Source: Myrica gale
Lineage: Eukaryota; Streptophyta; Magnoliopsida; Fagales; Myricaceae
Length of the DNA: 64,000 bases
Reading direction: 5' to 3'
Assembly (NCBI GenBank): GCA_963930655.1
Contig: OZ005608.1
Location: 11,284,001-11,348,000, forward strand
In this document: positions 23,816-35,667 of the stretch, one piece after another
How positions within the stretch are numbered: the stretch's first letter is position 1
Layout: every line of letters begins with the position of its first letter
Position numbers and translations under genes: made by a program
Notes under the pieces: generated by a model
Database searches by the model: none
What the model was told of the DNA's origin: nothing
Seen by the model: only the letters and a program-made list of their open reading frames with translations

Positions 23816-24419
23816 TTGACTATAATGATAACTTTGGAATGTCATTTATGGAATGCATTCGACGAACTAAAGTGAGGAACTTATTACTATTCTCGAGATC
23901 ATCCTGTGGGATAAGAGGAAGAGTAGAGTCAGATTTTGAGTGGTCAAACTCAGAAGAGGAAGAGGATTGACTTTGTTTCTTAAAATTTTGGTTAATTTTA
24001 AGAAAGATGGTTTCTTGTTCAAGAGTTTTATTTTTATCTTTTAATTCTCGAATTTCTTTTTTAACTTGTTGGACTTCAGTCTATAAAATCCTGGAGGGTT
24101 ACTGGCTTCTAAGCCTTCTTGAACATATCTAGGATTTTAGAGACTTTTAACTTGTTTTCATGTTTACTTAAAGAATGTTTTAACTTGGTAAGATACTGAG
24201 CCTTGAGCTCTGGATCTTCGACTTTGTTGATTAAATCGATCAAAAGTTCTTCTTGTTTACTACGGACATTAAGAGTTTTATCTGGGTTACAACAGCTATC
24301 TTGACATCCTAATTTCTTGTTAGGAGAGACAGACTAGGTGTCGATACTAGGGTTGGAACTAAAACTAGAGGATGAGAAATCATGTATTTCTAAGTCACTA
24401 CCACTAGAATCCCTTAACT

Positions 24420-25346
24420 TTAAAATGGAAAATAACTTAATTTTTCATTATCAGGGATGTCTAAGGAATTAATGTTTTCTTTAACACGATATTTTGAACT
24501 GTAATGATCTAATTTTTTACATTTATAACACTTAATTTTACTTTTATCTTTAGGAGTTTTAGGCGTTGACCTTTTTCCTAAAAGATTTCTTGTAAAACTT
24601 GGGTTTACTATCTTCAAGAGGAGTATACTTCCTAAAGGAATTTTTATGGTATCGATTGAACTTTTTGAAGGAGGACCGTTCGTTCTGCTGTTTTCTTCGG
24701 GAACGTGCTATGGTAGGCAGACCATATTGTTCGCTGAAATTACATATTTTATAGTTGGCTCTCTTACCATTCGTACTTAGGTGATTGTTAATCTTCATGT
24801 TAATACACATCTTCAAACCTTCTTTGTTGATGGTACTAACAAGATCACAGTATTTCAAGTTATCATAGTCTATGATACCTGAGGGTTGACTTAAGACTTC
24901 TCTAATCGTGTGGGCAAAGAGGTTGGGTAATCCATTAATGAATTTTTCTTTCCAAAATGGATTCTTACAATCATCTCTAAGCATGACGCGAGAGATGAAG
25001 ACATCTTTGTACCATATAAAATCACTTAAGGTTCGGCACTTAAGGTTACTAAGCTGATCATGGATCCTAGCAGAGATATTACTAGGTGTACCAAGAAATT
25101 TTTAATAATGGTATAAATAAGAGTATTAATATCATCATTAACACCTTTAACTATGGTTTCATCGAAGATTGGTAATCCTTCTTCATCATGCTGGACTGTA
25201 TAATGAATAAGATCACGATCTTCTTCAGTGAGATATTTTTCCCACCATAGGCGTAAAGAGCCAGTGAAACTAGAAACAATTAACTTAACAACGTCTGAAT
25301 GACTAAGGGATTGGTTGACTAAGTAGTTATTTGCTACCATGGTCAT
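24420..25346 (-). mobile_element. pararetrovirus capsid region with CCHC-type knuckle
   Basis: The capsid core contains NPFWKEKFINGLPNLFAHTI and an IDYDNLKYCDLVSTINKEGL stretch typical of caulimovirid coat proteins. It is followed by a basic RNA-binding tract and a zinc-knuckle pattern KCYKCKKLDHYSSK. The upstream part (25026-25346) has FTGSLRLWWEKYLTEE. Confidence 0.85.
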
Positions 25347-25900
25347 ATGTTGAAGTTTATTGAGGATTTATTGCTCAGATAATCCATCAATATTCCACTC
25401 ATATAATTTGTCAGAAGAGACAAAGAATTGACTGTGAAAATTCCTTTCTTCGAATTAAAGATCAGGAGGGGTTGGTTAATATACCAATTCTTGGTTAGGG
25501 ACATTGGATTTGGACGACAAGTTGTAGTCCTATTAACTACTAATTGTTTGAACTGGTCTTCAATTTCGCTAATTTGGTGATTACTATCTAAATCTGATTC
25601 AAAATTGACTTCAACTTGATAAAAAGCACCTATCTTAAGGGATGACGAAGGAGTTTTACTAGATGATGTTTTGGCAGGTGTTTTAGATTCAGTTGTAGCT
25701 AAATCTTTTAACATCTGATTTACTTTACTAAGGACTGTAACATCTGACGAAGAGGTTTTTAAACCTATGGGTTTACTAGACAACTGGAGCAAAGGTTTCT
25801 CAGTGTCAGGAGATTGACCATCTAACTTAAGTTCAATTTTGTCTAACTGATGACCTATGGTTTGGAGATACTGATTGGTGTAATTGTTTTGTTCAACCAA
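25343..25900 (-). mobile_element. pararetrovirus linker between movement protein and capsid
   Basis: A Ser/Thr/Lys-rich, low-complexity stretch precedes the capsid. This spacing is usual for single-polyprotein caulimovirids. There is no known domain. Confidence 0.5.
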
Positions 25901-26131
25901 TTGTTTCTTACTATCTGAGTCTTAAAAGGTGAGGCTATGACTTCTGATCCTTTGTGAGATATTATGATAGTCTTAGGAGGAGGGTGACTAGCACTGGTTG
26001 ACTTCTTACCAGATGTGGTTCATTTGACCTTAGTGAGAACTTGGCAATTCAACTTCATCGGGTGATACTTTTCCAAATATTCAAAGAAACTTATATTCGT
26101 ACCTAATTGAAGCATAAGCTCTTGCCCTTTT

Positions 26132-27359
26132 TCATAAATGATTTTCTTTTTGGATTTCATGTGACTTTTCACGATTCTGGGTTCTTTTTACTAAGTTGGT
26201 TTCAGACATAAACTCATATTCTAGAGTTTTCATGTCTGGGCAAAATGCTTTACTTATGGTCATGAGTTGAGGATTAACAGATTCAAAATAAGTTTGGGTA
26301 GGAGAGTTTTGTTCGTCGTCTACATCCTCGACTACAAGTTTTGACTTGGTCGAGTATAGGGGAGTACTGACTTGAGAGGTGACTTTCACTCCTTTGAGTG
26401 GGAGATTGAGATCTCTTCTAATAGATTCATTGACACTAGAAGTAGATCTTCTTTCAGATCGGTTTCCTGGGTCTTGAATCCTAAGAGGAGTGAACCTACG
26501 TGGTTCGTCAAAACTTATTCTAACTGATCCATCAAGATATTGTTGGATCATGTCTAACTTGGTGATATCACTATGAACTGGGTTGGTAGGGTTCTCATTT
26601 TCGAGAATCCATTCACTAGGAAGGGTGACATCTTTCCAAATGATTGACTTTGAGACCCTAATGTTAGCATCACTAATATGACTTTGGATCAACAAGGTTT
26701 GATCTTTGGGACTTTTGACTAAGGCATGAACATTTAAATTGGTCCGGATGCACTTGTAATAAATCCTATAGATCAAAGCTAAAGGTCGACTTCCTTCTAA
26801 CATCTCATAACCTGAAGTTTTAACGTTCAAGGTTAAAGCTTTTAGAAGATGTCTATCACTTAGGCTAAAGGTAAAATCGGGAAAACAATCAAAATGTATT
26901 GGACTATTGTGAAGGCTTGACTCGATGATACCTAGAATACTAGTGTTGTAATCTGTGAACCTAGCATCACGAAGACACAATAACACATAAGCATCAATCC
27001 CTTTACGGGTTAGTGGTTTGACTGCAACTTGAACTAAACCTATGTGAATGTACTTGTAACCTTTTTCCCTATATTTTTTCAAGACATCGGGAGACAAAAG
27101 TTGACGTCTCATGGGTTTTACTAAGAACATAAACTTGTTCAATAGTTTTGACATGGTAAATACCAGAGAAAGATAAAGGAGTGAAACTAGACTTGGAATA
27201 GATTTCACTACTGGGAACCTTAGGGATATTCCAATCCTGAAAGTTAGAGGTAACTTCATTAACTTCAAATTCTTCTTCATTAACTATTCCTGGAATGGGT
27301 TGCATGGAACCAGATGACCTAGAACTCGTGGAAGAAGTGGATCTAAACATCCTAATCAT
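26132..27359 (-). mobile_element. pararetrovirus movement protein region
   Basis: The 30K-superfamily movement protein is recognised from YKYIHIGLVQVAVKPLTRKG, AYVLLCLRDARF, SILGIIESSLHNSPIHFDCF and SGYEMLEGSRPLALIYRI. It lies at the start of the viral coding order, just after the primer-binding site. Confidence 0.88.
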
Positions 27360-27674
27360 GTTTAACTTCTGGACACAAGAATCAAACTAAATCAAACAAG
27401 GTAATGAACCTACGATAAAATATCTAAGTTGCAACCTTTAAACTCAACAAACCTAAAAGGATATACCCTCTCATGGACATCCACTCATGCCTCTCCTGGG
27501 ACTTACTGTTTAGAACTATGCGCTTACTGTTTAGGTATATTTCTAAACTGCTATAGTTGGGGTTTAACTTAGACGGGAGAACTGGAGATTTACTAAAAAA
27601 CTTGAAATAGAGTGACCAAATGGCCATAAACTCAAACACAAAAGAGAGATACAGATCACTACTACCAGGGTTTG

Positions 27675-27686
27675 GCTCTGATACCA
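27675..27686 (-). other. pararetrovirus Met-tRNA primer-binding site
   Basis: The minus strand reads TGGTATCAGAGC, the minus-strand DNA priming site used across Caulimoviridae. It lies beside the right terminal repeat. Confidence 0.85.
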
Positions 27687-27696
27687 AAACGTGTAA

Positions 27697-27770
27697 GCTG
27701 GTTACCAGGTGACTAACTTTGAATGGGCAAAAGCGGTGATTAGAGAGAAAGTGGTGGAGACGAGCCATAA
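27697..27770 (-). repeat. right terminal direct repeat of the pararetrovirus
   Basis: 74 bp matching 19745-19818. It is followed within a few bases by a (TA)n run at about 27777-27791. Confidence 0.85.
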
Positions 27771-27989
27771 TAGGCCTATATATATATATATGCCTTTGTT
27801 GGATTAGTATTCTCTCTAATTTATCGGGCATATTGTCATTTAGAGAAAGAAAAACACATGTAGTTGACTGTTGCAAGGTCCATATTAATCTACAATTAAC
27901 ACGTGCATATTAAAAGTTGTAAGACTCACACATTATTTTTACCTCAATTTTAAATTTAAATATCTAATCCGGTCAACAAATAGAATAGA

Positions 27990-28800
27990 AACTTGCTCCT
28001 AAGCTACTTGCAATTCTAAATGCACGCAAATAAGCAAGAGAACAAAAAACTTAAGGAGGACATAAAAAAATAAAAGCCAAAAAAAAGTACTAAAGCTAAT
28101 AGCCTACACCCAAATTCAATAAACTGTGGTTTTTTTTTATTATTATTATTTTTCATTGGTCAGAAAATGTATGAAGTATCTATATGGATCTATTGTTTTC
28201 CCCGTTCCGTTCCTTTTAGGCCAAAGACAACGAAGGTGTTGAAAAACATAGCCGCGGCTAACACGTCCACGTCAATTTCTTGATTGAAGCAAAGCCAACA
28301 GGCTCGGAAGCGAAATCAAATGGAAAACGGAAAATTGACAAGCTAACAGGAAATTAAAGGCAAACCAAGATATTCATTGGGCATCGCACTCTTTCGTCCA
28401 AAAAATGACAAGGACTTGGCCTTTTTTTTGCGACACGTCGACTACACAGAATCTCCACCTAAAAAGCCTAAAACCGTGTTGAACTTAGGACACCGACCAT
28501 CAGCTCTTGGACACGTATACGACGACCCAGTCTTTTGACACCCCGCGGAGCACCTCCGTCTGAAAGTGAATCGTCTTTCGAACCGACCGCACTATGGCTC
28601 GCCTCTCCTTGGTGCCCCTTTTCTTGCACGCTTCTGTGTCTGCGTTTTGAGATTCGACCCAAAACACGAATGTAGATCTGTGTACCAGAAATCCCACTGT
28701 CCGTTGAAGACTCTTGCCTACCTTAAGACTTTGTCAAGTAGTGTCTTCCTGGTGTATAGCGGTGTCGATCGGCGCCACCGTGGTTATTGAAGTTTCTTTT
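27990..28800 (+). repeat. segmental duplication copy A, part 2
   Basis: Host DNA matching 36597-36750 and, past the 4 kb transposon, 40776-42020. Shared stretches include 'gcgacacgtcgactacacag' and 'ctcttggacacgtatacga'. No gene is supported: the short minus-strand open stretches do not stay in the same frame in both copies. Confidence 0.85.
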
Positions 28801-28880
28801 AATGCATCCTCTTCTCCTGTTCCTCGTGTCCCTTAGATTAAATACCTCTTATAATTTGTCATTTTCATGTATTTTCTTGA

Positions 28881-29050
28881 GAAAATATAGTAATTATCAG
28901 AGAGAATTTTACAACGAAATAGAGATCATATCTAGTAAAAGATATTACATTTATGTTTTCTAAATGAAAATATAGTAATTATGAGAGAGATTTTTACAAC
29001 GAAATAGAGATCATATGTAGTAACAGATATTACATTTATCTTTTCTAAAT
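28881..29050. repeat. 85-bp tandem duplication
   Basis: Two adjacent copies begin GAAAATATAGTAATTAT at 28881 and 28966. AT-rich, non-coding, downstream of CCD4. Confidence 0.85.
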
Positions 29051-29360
29051 ATATATTTATTTTTTATCATGCACAACAGTGAAAGAATCAGCAGAAACCA
29101 GCTGAGCTCAGATTTCTACCTACACACCAAAAGCTACAAGCTGGTCCCCCCTAAAAACCTCCCACTTATAAGAAAACATTTCGAACAAAGAAACAAAAAA
29201 TAAAGATCGAAAAGCGGCTGTCGTTGTAAACAGATGAGGAGATTCCGGGGACGTATCTGCTGGCATCCCTCTGGTAAAATCTCCCTTATTTACAGACACG
29301 ATAATAGATGATCATCCCCCAACGTGAGTCTATTAGAAACAGCAGTCTTAATTACTCAAA

Positions 29361-31199
29361 TTAGGCCTGCTTCTCTAGATCCTTTGAATTTATAAAGGTT
29401 CCATGAAAGCCGTATGGAACTCGAGACGGAAGCTTAACTGTGGCTTCCAACTTCATATTCACAGCATTTACAATCTGTAGCTCTGATTTCCACTCCTTCT
29501 CGTCGTGGACAAAAGTTAGGATGTACCCATCGTCTTCTTTCTCCGAATTTTGGCTTCTGGGAAGGAATAGAGGCTCGCCGCCAAACCTCTCCTCTCCGTA
29601 CATGTACTTCCTTACCTCCCCTGTGAAGAGGTCAACTTTGGCAAAACCAGATACCTTTGGCCAGGGTTCAGCAAGGGCCAAATATGCGAACCGAGTTTTC
29701 CTCCCGAGCTTGTTCCGATTCACCATACCAGCCTCTAAGTTCACTTGCTCACACTCTGATATGATGGGGCGGCGCGTGGACTTGCCAGTCTTCAAGTTGA
29801 GCCGCATTTCGGATAACACACTCTTCAAGCTCTCGTCGCATTCATTGAAAATGGAGTCAGGAGGAGTCATGCAAGAGCCGATCACTACTACCTCATCGCT
29901 CTCAGGCTCCTCCCAGGCGTTCCAAAGGTGGAAACAGAAGCAATCTGGGACTTCAATCCATTTGATCCTTGAAGCATCAGTGGCATTCTTGTCTAAAATT
30001 CCAAACCTGGACATCTTGTTCTTGTCGTAAATGACCGGAGAGCCACCGCGAATCATCTCTGGGAGCTTGAACACCACCTGCTGGTCTGGGATCACCAAGA
30101 ACCTCTCTGTAATTGCAAAGTCATGCATCATAGTAGGCTGAGCGAGAGGAATTTCAACATCAGGGGATTTTGCCCCATTTCCTGAGAAGCGAAAGTACTT
30201 GAGGTATGGTTTTTGGACAACATCGTAGCTTAGGGCAAAGAACTCGCCAGAGACAGGGTCAACTTTCGGGTGAGCGATCATTGTCGAGCGGAGCTGACCA
30301 TTGAAATCATAGCGGCCAACAGTCTTGAGGTCACCTGTGGGAGTAACTCGAACTTGGTATGGTATATCGTCTTCGGACATGGCTAGAAGACGACCATTAA
30401 AGTAGACAAGTCCAGCGTTAGCAACTCCCATTCCGTGGCTGGGATCAATAAGGCCGAGTAGTCCTCGAGCGTAGAAAAGGAGGAGTCGGGCAATGCCAGA
30501 GTGACCGTGAAGCTCACCTATGGCCTTAGGAAAGACAGGACGACCAAGAGCTCGCTCTTGAACTAGTCGGTGTGTCTCGGTGAACCTGCAGGCGTAGCTA
30601 ACCGAGCCATCCTTGAATTGGACTGCATGGATCATGCCGTCTCCGTCAAAGAAGTGGTGGCCCGCAACGGGTTCGTAAAGTGGGTTTGCGCCGTTCCGAA
30701 CGTAGAGACCCTGTATACAGTCAGGAATTTTGCCAGAAACCGGTAGCGAGTGTTGGACGGGTTGCTCTTCTACTGGACCAAAATTTCCGGCAATTTGAAC
30801 TCTAGGATCGGCAGTTTTGGGAAGTGGGCGTTGGCGTTCATGTGAGACCAATGCACCCTCCACGGCGTCCAAGGCCATGACTGCAGCCTTCTGTAAGATG
30901 TTCCATTTTTCGGTCACACGCTTATTGACTGTCGAAGACGAAGAATTAGAATTGTTAGCTTTGCCTTTTGGATGTGCAGTGGTGGGAGCTGAAACACTAG
31001 TAGCCTGTGGATACTGCTTGGGGAACTGGAGTGTATGGAGAGTGCAAAGTACGTTGGACTTTTTGGCGGTCCTTTTCAAGGAGACACAGGTTGAACGAGT
31101 GCCCAACTCCAAGAAAGATGAAGAGATAGAAGTAGAAGACGAAGAAACTCCAAGCTGAACCCATGTGCTTACAGTGGTTGGTGCTAAAGATGAAGCCAT
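29361..31199 (-). CDS. CCD4: carotenoid cleavage dioxygenase 4 (CCD4)
   Basis: A single uninterrupted exon of 612 residues, normal for CCD4, which is often intronless. CCD4 enzymes act in plastids (plastoglobules) and cleave C40 carotenoids such as beta-carotene at 9,10 or 9',10', controlling flower and fruit colour and making apocarotenoid volatiles. Residues 1 to ~90 are Ser/Thr-rich, as in a chloroplast transit peptide. The RPE65/CCD beta-propeller fold follows from ~130. All four iron-binding histidines are in place: H310 (AHPKVDP), H359 (MMHDFAIT), H424 ([10 protein letters not shown]) and H599 (PYGFHGTFI). The NLEAGMVNR and [11 protein letters not shown] blocks favour CCD4 over NCED, but a divergent NCED/CCD relative cannot be excluded. 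The start is the first Met before the transit-peptide-like stretch. No break is visible. Confidence 0.95.
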   Translation of the reverse strand: MASSLAPTTVSTWVQLGVSSSSTSISSSFLELGTRSTCVSLKRTAKKSNVLCTLHTLQFPKQYPQATSVSAPTTAHPKGKANNSNSSSSTVNKRVTEKWNILQKAAVMALDAVEGALVSHERQRPLPKTADPRVQIAGNFGPVEEQPVQHSLPVSGKIPDCIQGLYVRNGANPLYEPVAGHHFFDGDGMIHAVQFKDGSVSYACRFTETHRLVQERALGRPVFPKAIGELHGHSGIARLLLFYARGLLGLIDPSHGMGVANAGLVYFNGRLLAMSEDDIPYQVRVTPTGDLKTVGRYDFNGQLRSTMIAHPKVDPVSGEFFALSYDVVQKPYLKYFRFSGNGAKSPDVEIPLAQPTMMHDFAITERFLVIPDQQVVFKLPEMIRGGSPVIYDKNKMSRFGILDKNATDASRIKWIEVPDCFCFHLWNAWEEPESDEVVVIGSCMTPPDSIFNECDESLKSVLSEMRLNLKTGKSTRRPIISECEQVNLEAGMVNRNKLGRKTRFAYLALAEPWPKVSGFAKVDLFTGEVRKYMYGEERFGGEPLFLPRSQNSEKEDDGYILTFVHDEKEWKSELQIVNAVNMKLEATVKLPSRVPYGFHGTFINSKDLEKQA

Positions 31200-31412
31200 G
31201 GTTCCCTACTTCAGTAAAGTAGAAATGGCAGTTGGACTTAGTGGCAGTGAACCGAATGGTATGTCGGTTGGGTTGGCTTTTGCGGGGGCGCTTGGTGCCG
31301 ATTTGAGAGCGGCTTGTTTGCCTTTGGTTTGGAATAAAGAAAGTGTGAAGAGTGAGTGAAATTTGAGTTGAGAGGAGTGCGAGATTTGAGGAGTGCTGTG
31401 GGAAAGGAGAGG

Positions 31413-31480
31413 TGTTTATATGGGGATAGAGGGGAGGCATGGAGGTCCACCTCAGACACGTAATAGAAGACCACGTGTAA
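31413..31480 (-). promoter_or_regulatory. CCD4 core promoter: TATA box and G-box
   Basis: The minus strand has CATATAAACA at 31413-31422, about 215 bp before the ATG, and a CACGTG G-box at 31472-31477, ~50 bp further upstream. G-boxes are bound by bZIP/bHLH factors in light and ABA responses; regulation of this gene by them is inference. Confidence 0.5.
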
Positions 31481-31796
31481 GATTTTGGAAAGGGGACTCA
31501 AAAAAGAAACTGCCAATAAGTGATCAAAACAAGGTGGGCTACTCTTGTGGGGGTACAGCTGCGTATTTCTTTGACACGACCACGCTCTTTGCCCCTCTCT
31601 CTCTGCCGCCTCTTATATCAGCATATTTAAACTCTGATTTGATATTATAATGAAACATAATGTTGATATTATATTTTTGAAAAATCCCACATAACATTGG
31701 TCACAACATTAATATGGGTGTCTACAATTTGGAAAAAAGGAAATAAATTAATTGAAGAAAATGGCAGGTGTTTGACTTTTACCTAATTGGGCCATT

Positions 31797-31995
31797 AGGG
31801 CATGTTTGAGCCCCAATTAATTTGGCTCAAAATTTTAGGTTTACTGCTAAAAATTTCACTACATAATTTTTTATTATTATAATATTTATTAAAAATCTTA
31901 TCTCTTCACTTTTTTACAGACTTCCATAATATTTCTTTACTTTATAATATTTTTCAAATACCAATATCCAAAATTTTTACCCTCAAACGTAGAGT
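31797..31995. mobile_element. Tourist-like MITE, copy 1
   Basis: Starts GGGCATGTTTGAGCCCC after TTA and ends near CCCTCAAACGTAG. The ~200-bp AT-rich body is shared with copies at 33485-33690, 41033-41225 and 45426-45622 ('tttattattataatatttat'). Confidence 0.7.
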
Positions 31996-33484
31996 TTCAA
32001 TGGGCGAATGGGTTTTCCTGTGTGGGGGAGGATATTGGCCCCTTGAACACGTCTCAACCCCGCGTTCTCCCCTCAAATAAGAGTAGCTCACTGCACACGT
32101 ACCTCCTCCTCTTTTTCGGCTTCGAACCTGATATATATCTAGGTCACACCGCTTGCCCCACACGCTTCCCTCTCATCACGTGGCTCCTTCTCTTTGGGTA
32201 AACAGTGAAGTCGCTGTAACAGTCTCTGTGCATCCTTTCCTAGCTACTCAAATTAGTTATTGGTACAATCACTTAAAGAATGTCAAAATTTCTTATTAAA
32301 CTATCTAGGTGATAAAGAATGATGATCGAAACACTTGGGTCAGTTAAATTATCTCCCCATAAGACAGCAAAGCTCCTTAAACCACAAAACTACATATATA
32401 CTTCTGTTATGTAGGACCTGTTTCCCTATCAAGTGTGAATCTTTAAAAGGAGTATTCTAACTTAACCTGGTCTAATTCGGACGACTTCGTTGGAAGAAAA
32501 ATTTGTATCATAGAAATCATATGGTGGCTGTAATAGGTGACCGATGGTGCCACGTTTCGGCACTAAGATTGTCTATCTGGGACCTGCCTGCCAAGCCCCA
32601 ATGCCCCTACAACAGAGACACTAACGTGGAGGTTCCTATGTCTAGACAGGCCAAATAGTTAAAAGCCACTTGGAACCAATGCACTGAGTTTTCCCACTAA
32701 TATCGCTTGTCGATTGTCTTAAAACGATTAATCGACCTTTGATGCTTCTACTTCATGAATGATTGATTCTGCTCTCAATGACAAAGCTACTCTATCGACT
32801 ACGTATGATAGAAAGATTATTTTCAAAAACCTAATATTGGCGAGGTGAGACCCATGCTCAAGTGGTTTTGGTTTCCCCCCCCCCCCCCCCCAAACCCAAA
32901 AAAAAAAAAACTTTAAAATCTTGAGAATTCCACCCATCTTAGCACCATTTCCAGCACTACTAACTACCGGATTTTAGAGAAAATGCAACTGCAAAAGTAC
33001 TATTATCCCAAATCATACTGTTAATTTATTTTATAATTAAGAGTCCAAAGGGTTATTATTCTTCTGCTTTTCCTATTACTCGCAACAGAGGAGGATAGAC
33101 ATGATGGGAAATAAAGGTTGGATGCTGCAGCCAAGTGGGATATTTCTGATTTGGTTTTTGGACTTTTAATTATAAACTTAAATGGGCATGAACTATTTAG
33201 AAAAAAAAAATGGGCATGAACTAGCGGGTCCATTCTGATGTCGGCCTTTTGTGGCAAGGAGCGGGACCCCTTTGTTTGACCCACGGTCCCACAGAGTTTG
33301 GATTGGGGTTGACTGACTCAAGACAGACTAACGATTAACGACGATTAAAGCCGAAGTTTCCGAGACTACACTTGACGACATGTTTGGGAATTGGGATACG
33401 TCAAATCAACTTCTGTCTGCCTCTCCCAGCCAATTTTCCCAAAGCTCGCCACTCGTCTAGCTGTACAGAGTTGAAAGTTTATCT
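31996..33484. other. intergenic DNA, no gene
   Basis: I see no gene. A poly-C run followed by poly-A lies at about 32874-32910. The rest is unremarkable. Confidence 0.5.
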
Positions 33485-33690
33485 TTTAGTTTGGAAATTC
33501 ACAAATTTGGAGGGTCAGATAAATATTATAAAGTAAAAATATGATTTGAGAGTCGAGAAAAAAGTGAAGAGATATAAGATTTTTAATAAATATTATAATA
33601 ATAAAAAATTATATGATGAATTTTTTATTATTAAACTCAAATATTTAGTCCCAAATTATTAGGGCTCAAACAAGATCATAGTTAGACCAA
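33485..33690. mobile_element. Tourist-like MITE, copy 2 (opposite orientation)
   Basis: Same body as the other copies, in reverse orientation, ending GGGCTCAAACAAGATCATAG. Its right end is included in a 144-bp tandem duplication. Confidence 0.65.
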
Positions 33691-33898
33691 ACTTCCTCAA
33701 TAGTAACGCAGATAATATATAAAAGGGGTAAATTCATACTTAGTTCCATATTTTATATGATGAATTTTTTATTATTAAACTCAAATATTTGGCCCCAAAT
33801 TATTAGGGCTCAAACAAGACCATAGTTAGACCAAACTTCCACAATAGTAACGCAGGTAATATATAAAAGGGGTAAATTCATACTTAGTTCCATATTTT
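33611..33898. repeat. 144-bp tandem duplication across the MITE end and transposon edge
   Basis: Two copies begin ATATGATGAA at 33611 and 33755. The unit runs from the MITE, through its flank and the TATATAAAA target site, into the first ~30 bp of the long-TIR element to the right. Confidence 0.85.
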
Positions 33899-35570
33899 TG
33901 GAGCAAAATAATGTTACTATCCTTATTTTTCAAACCAACAATTTTGATACTCCTATGTTTCAAAATCATTTAATCCTCGCCCCCCGTTTAAATTCACAGT
34001 CAAATGAGACGGTTTTTCGTAAAATGACCAAAATGTCCTTGATAAGTGATTGGTGGATGACCAGACAACCCTTGCTCTCTTTGTGCCCAGACGAAGACGA
34101 AATGTTTTCTTCATGGACGGCAAGTTGTTTTTCTTCTTAATTTACCGCCACGATCGAAGCTCTTACGAATCCCGAGAAGACTTTGAAGAGACCGAGACCG
34201 GGAGTCCAACATACATAACCCAACCCAGTAGGAAAACGTTCAGTCCCATCTGCGAGACTGCTATCAGTTTCATTTCTCTCAAGCAACTGCAAGAGTGGGT
34301 GGTTAGAGCTAACAGGTGTCGGCAAAAAGTTCAATCCACGAAAATGGGAGACAACTCCAACAGCCCTCGTTTCCTCCTTCCTCGCCTACAAATCCGCCAG
34401 ATCTTTGTGGCCGAACACTGAGGCCTCATAGGCCTCGCCATTGTCCGCAAGCTCCGGAACCTCGGTTTCACCAACCTCATCCTCCGAACTCACTCCGAGC
34501 TTGACCTCACCCGCCAAAACGATGTCGAGTCCTTCTTCGCCGCCGAGAAGCCCCGGTTCGTCATCCTGGCCGCGGCCAAGGTCGGCGGCATCCACGCCAA
34601 CAAGACCTATTCAGCCGAGTTCATTGGTATCAACCTCCAGATCCAGACCAACTTCATTGACTCCTCCTACCGCGACGGCGTCCAGAAGCTCCGCTTCCTC
34701 GGAAAATTTCCATCCTGAAAATTCGCATGTGTTGCCGAGGTTGATAAAGAGGTTCGACAAGGCCAATATTTAGCCATTCTCAAAAACTCCCGATTCCCAT
34801 TCGCCTTATATTTCGCTCCCATGATTTCAAAGAACCACCGAAAATGGCTGATTGCAAAAATGAACAGAGATAAAGTAGCTACCATCTCCTTCGCCACCAA
34901 GTCTCTGTCTTTGTCTCCTCTCTAACTATCTCTTTCTATCTCCATGTCAAGGGCTACAGATAGATTCTTTCACTTCCTGACAAAAATGCGTATGTTTAAA
35001 AGCACAGGAAGACAAGACGTTTTTGGAGTAGGCACGAAAAGGAATGTGTACTTTCGAAGGAAATTAGTGCCGCATTATGCTCAGTTGTTGAGACCTAGCC
35101 ATCGGCTTTACGGGGGCGGGATACTTCTGGGTTTTCTTTCCCTGCTAGCAAAGTTTGCCTTGATAAGTACAGTTCAATAGTTTAGTATGGTGGAGAATAG
35201 TTTTCGATGAAGCCTACAATATTTTGATGAAAGATTAAGGTGGGAGTGATGGGTATTTATGGCGCATGTTGGGGTGTCCATGTAGAGTAAGTGTGTGAAG
35301 AAAAAAAAAAACAACCGGCCGTCCAAGAAGAAAAACTTTGGTCTTCGTCTGGGCACGAAGAGAGAAAGGTCAATCTGGTCATCTACCAATCACTTATTTA
35401 AGGGCATTCTGGTCATTTCATGAAAAACCGTCTCATTTGACAGTGAATTTAAACAGGGGACGAGGATTGAGTGATTTTAACACATAGGGGTATCAAATTG
35501 TTGGTTTGAAAAATAAGTGTAGTAACTTGATTTTGCCCCAAAGATATGAGACTAACTGTGAGTTTACCCC
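33869..35570. mobile_element. Pack-MULE 1 with GDP-L-fucose synthase fragment
   Basis: A 1702-bp element with terminal inverted repeats of ~270 bp (33869-34137 and 35302-35570) starting GGGGTAAA. It is bounded by a perfect 9-bp target duplication TATATAAAA (33860-33868 and 35571-35579), the hallmark of Mutator-like elements. It has no transposase. Its centre carries a host gene fragment on the plus strand. A further open stretch at 34944-35180 is not recognised and may be part of another captured sequence. Confidence 0.92.
34344..34703 (+). pseudogene. captured N-terminal fragment of GDP-L-fucose synthase (GER)
   Basis: The plus-strand reading gives [40 protein letters not shown] and [18 protein letters not shown]. 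These are the start of the NADP-binding epimerase/reductase domain of plant GDP-4-keto-6-deoxymannose epimerase-reductase (GER1/GER2), the last step of GDP-fucose synthesis in the cytosol. It covers roughly the first 110 of ~310 residues. The start MGDNSNSPRF resembles the family start, but a frame change separates it from the rest and an in-frame stop follows near the degraded glycine loop. It is non-functional as an enzyme, lies wholly inside Pack-MULE 1, and was presumably copied from a parent gene elsewhere. Confidence 0.9.
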
Positions 35571-35667
35571 TATATAAAAACTATGAGATTCAAAGGTCGG
35601 TTAGGAAACCCCACCCGCCTAGAAAGGAAGAGGAGGAAGACTAATTCCTCTGGTCAAGCTTGTTTGA

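Larger units (their letters stand above)
19740..27776 (-). mobile_element. endogenous pararetrovirus (Caulimoviridae, petuvirus-like)
   Basis: An ~8 kb fossil viral copy on the minus strand. In transcription order it shows a Met-tRNA primer site, movement protein, capsid region with CCHC knuckle, aspartic protease, reverse transcriptase and a C-terminal region. This is the order of a caulimovirid polyprotein. There is no integrase, as expected for this family. Short terminal direct repeats lie at both ends, and both junctions fall in TA dinucleotide repeats. Domain order looks nearly complete, but the copy is broken in several places. The genus is uncertain; petuvirus or a related florendovirus-type clade fits best. 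Confidence 0.88.

Noticed and set aside
6849-27686. tRNA-like TGGTATCAGAGC sequences
   Set aside because: They are retroelement and viral primer-binding sites, not tRNA genes.
29440-30030. Long plus-strand open frame opposite CCD4
   Set aside because: It is the antisense shadow of the CCD4 coding exon and has no domain.
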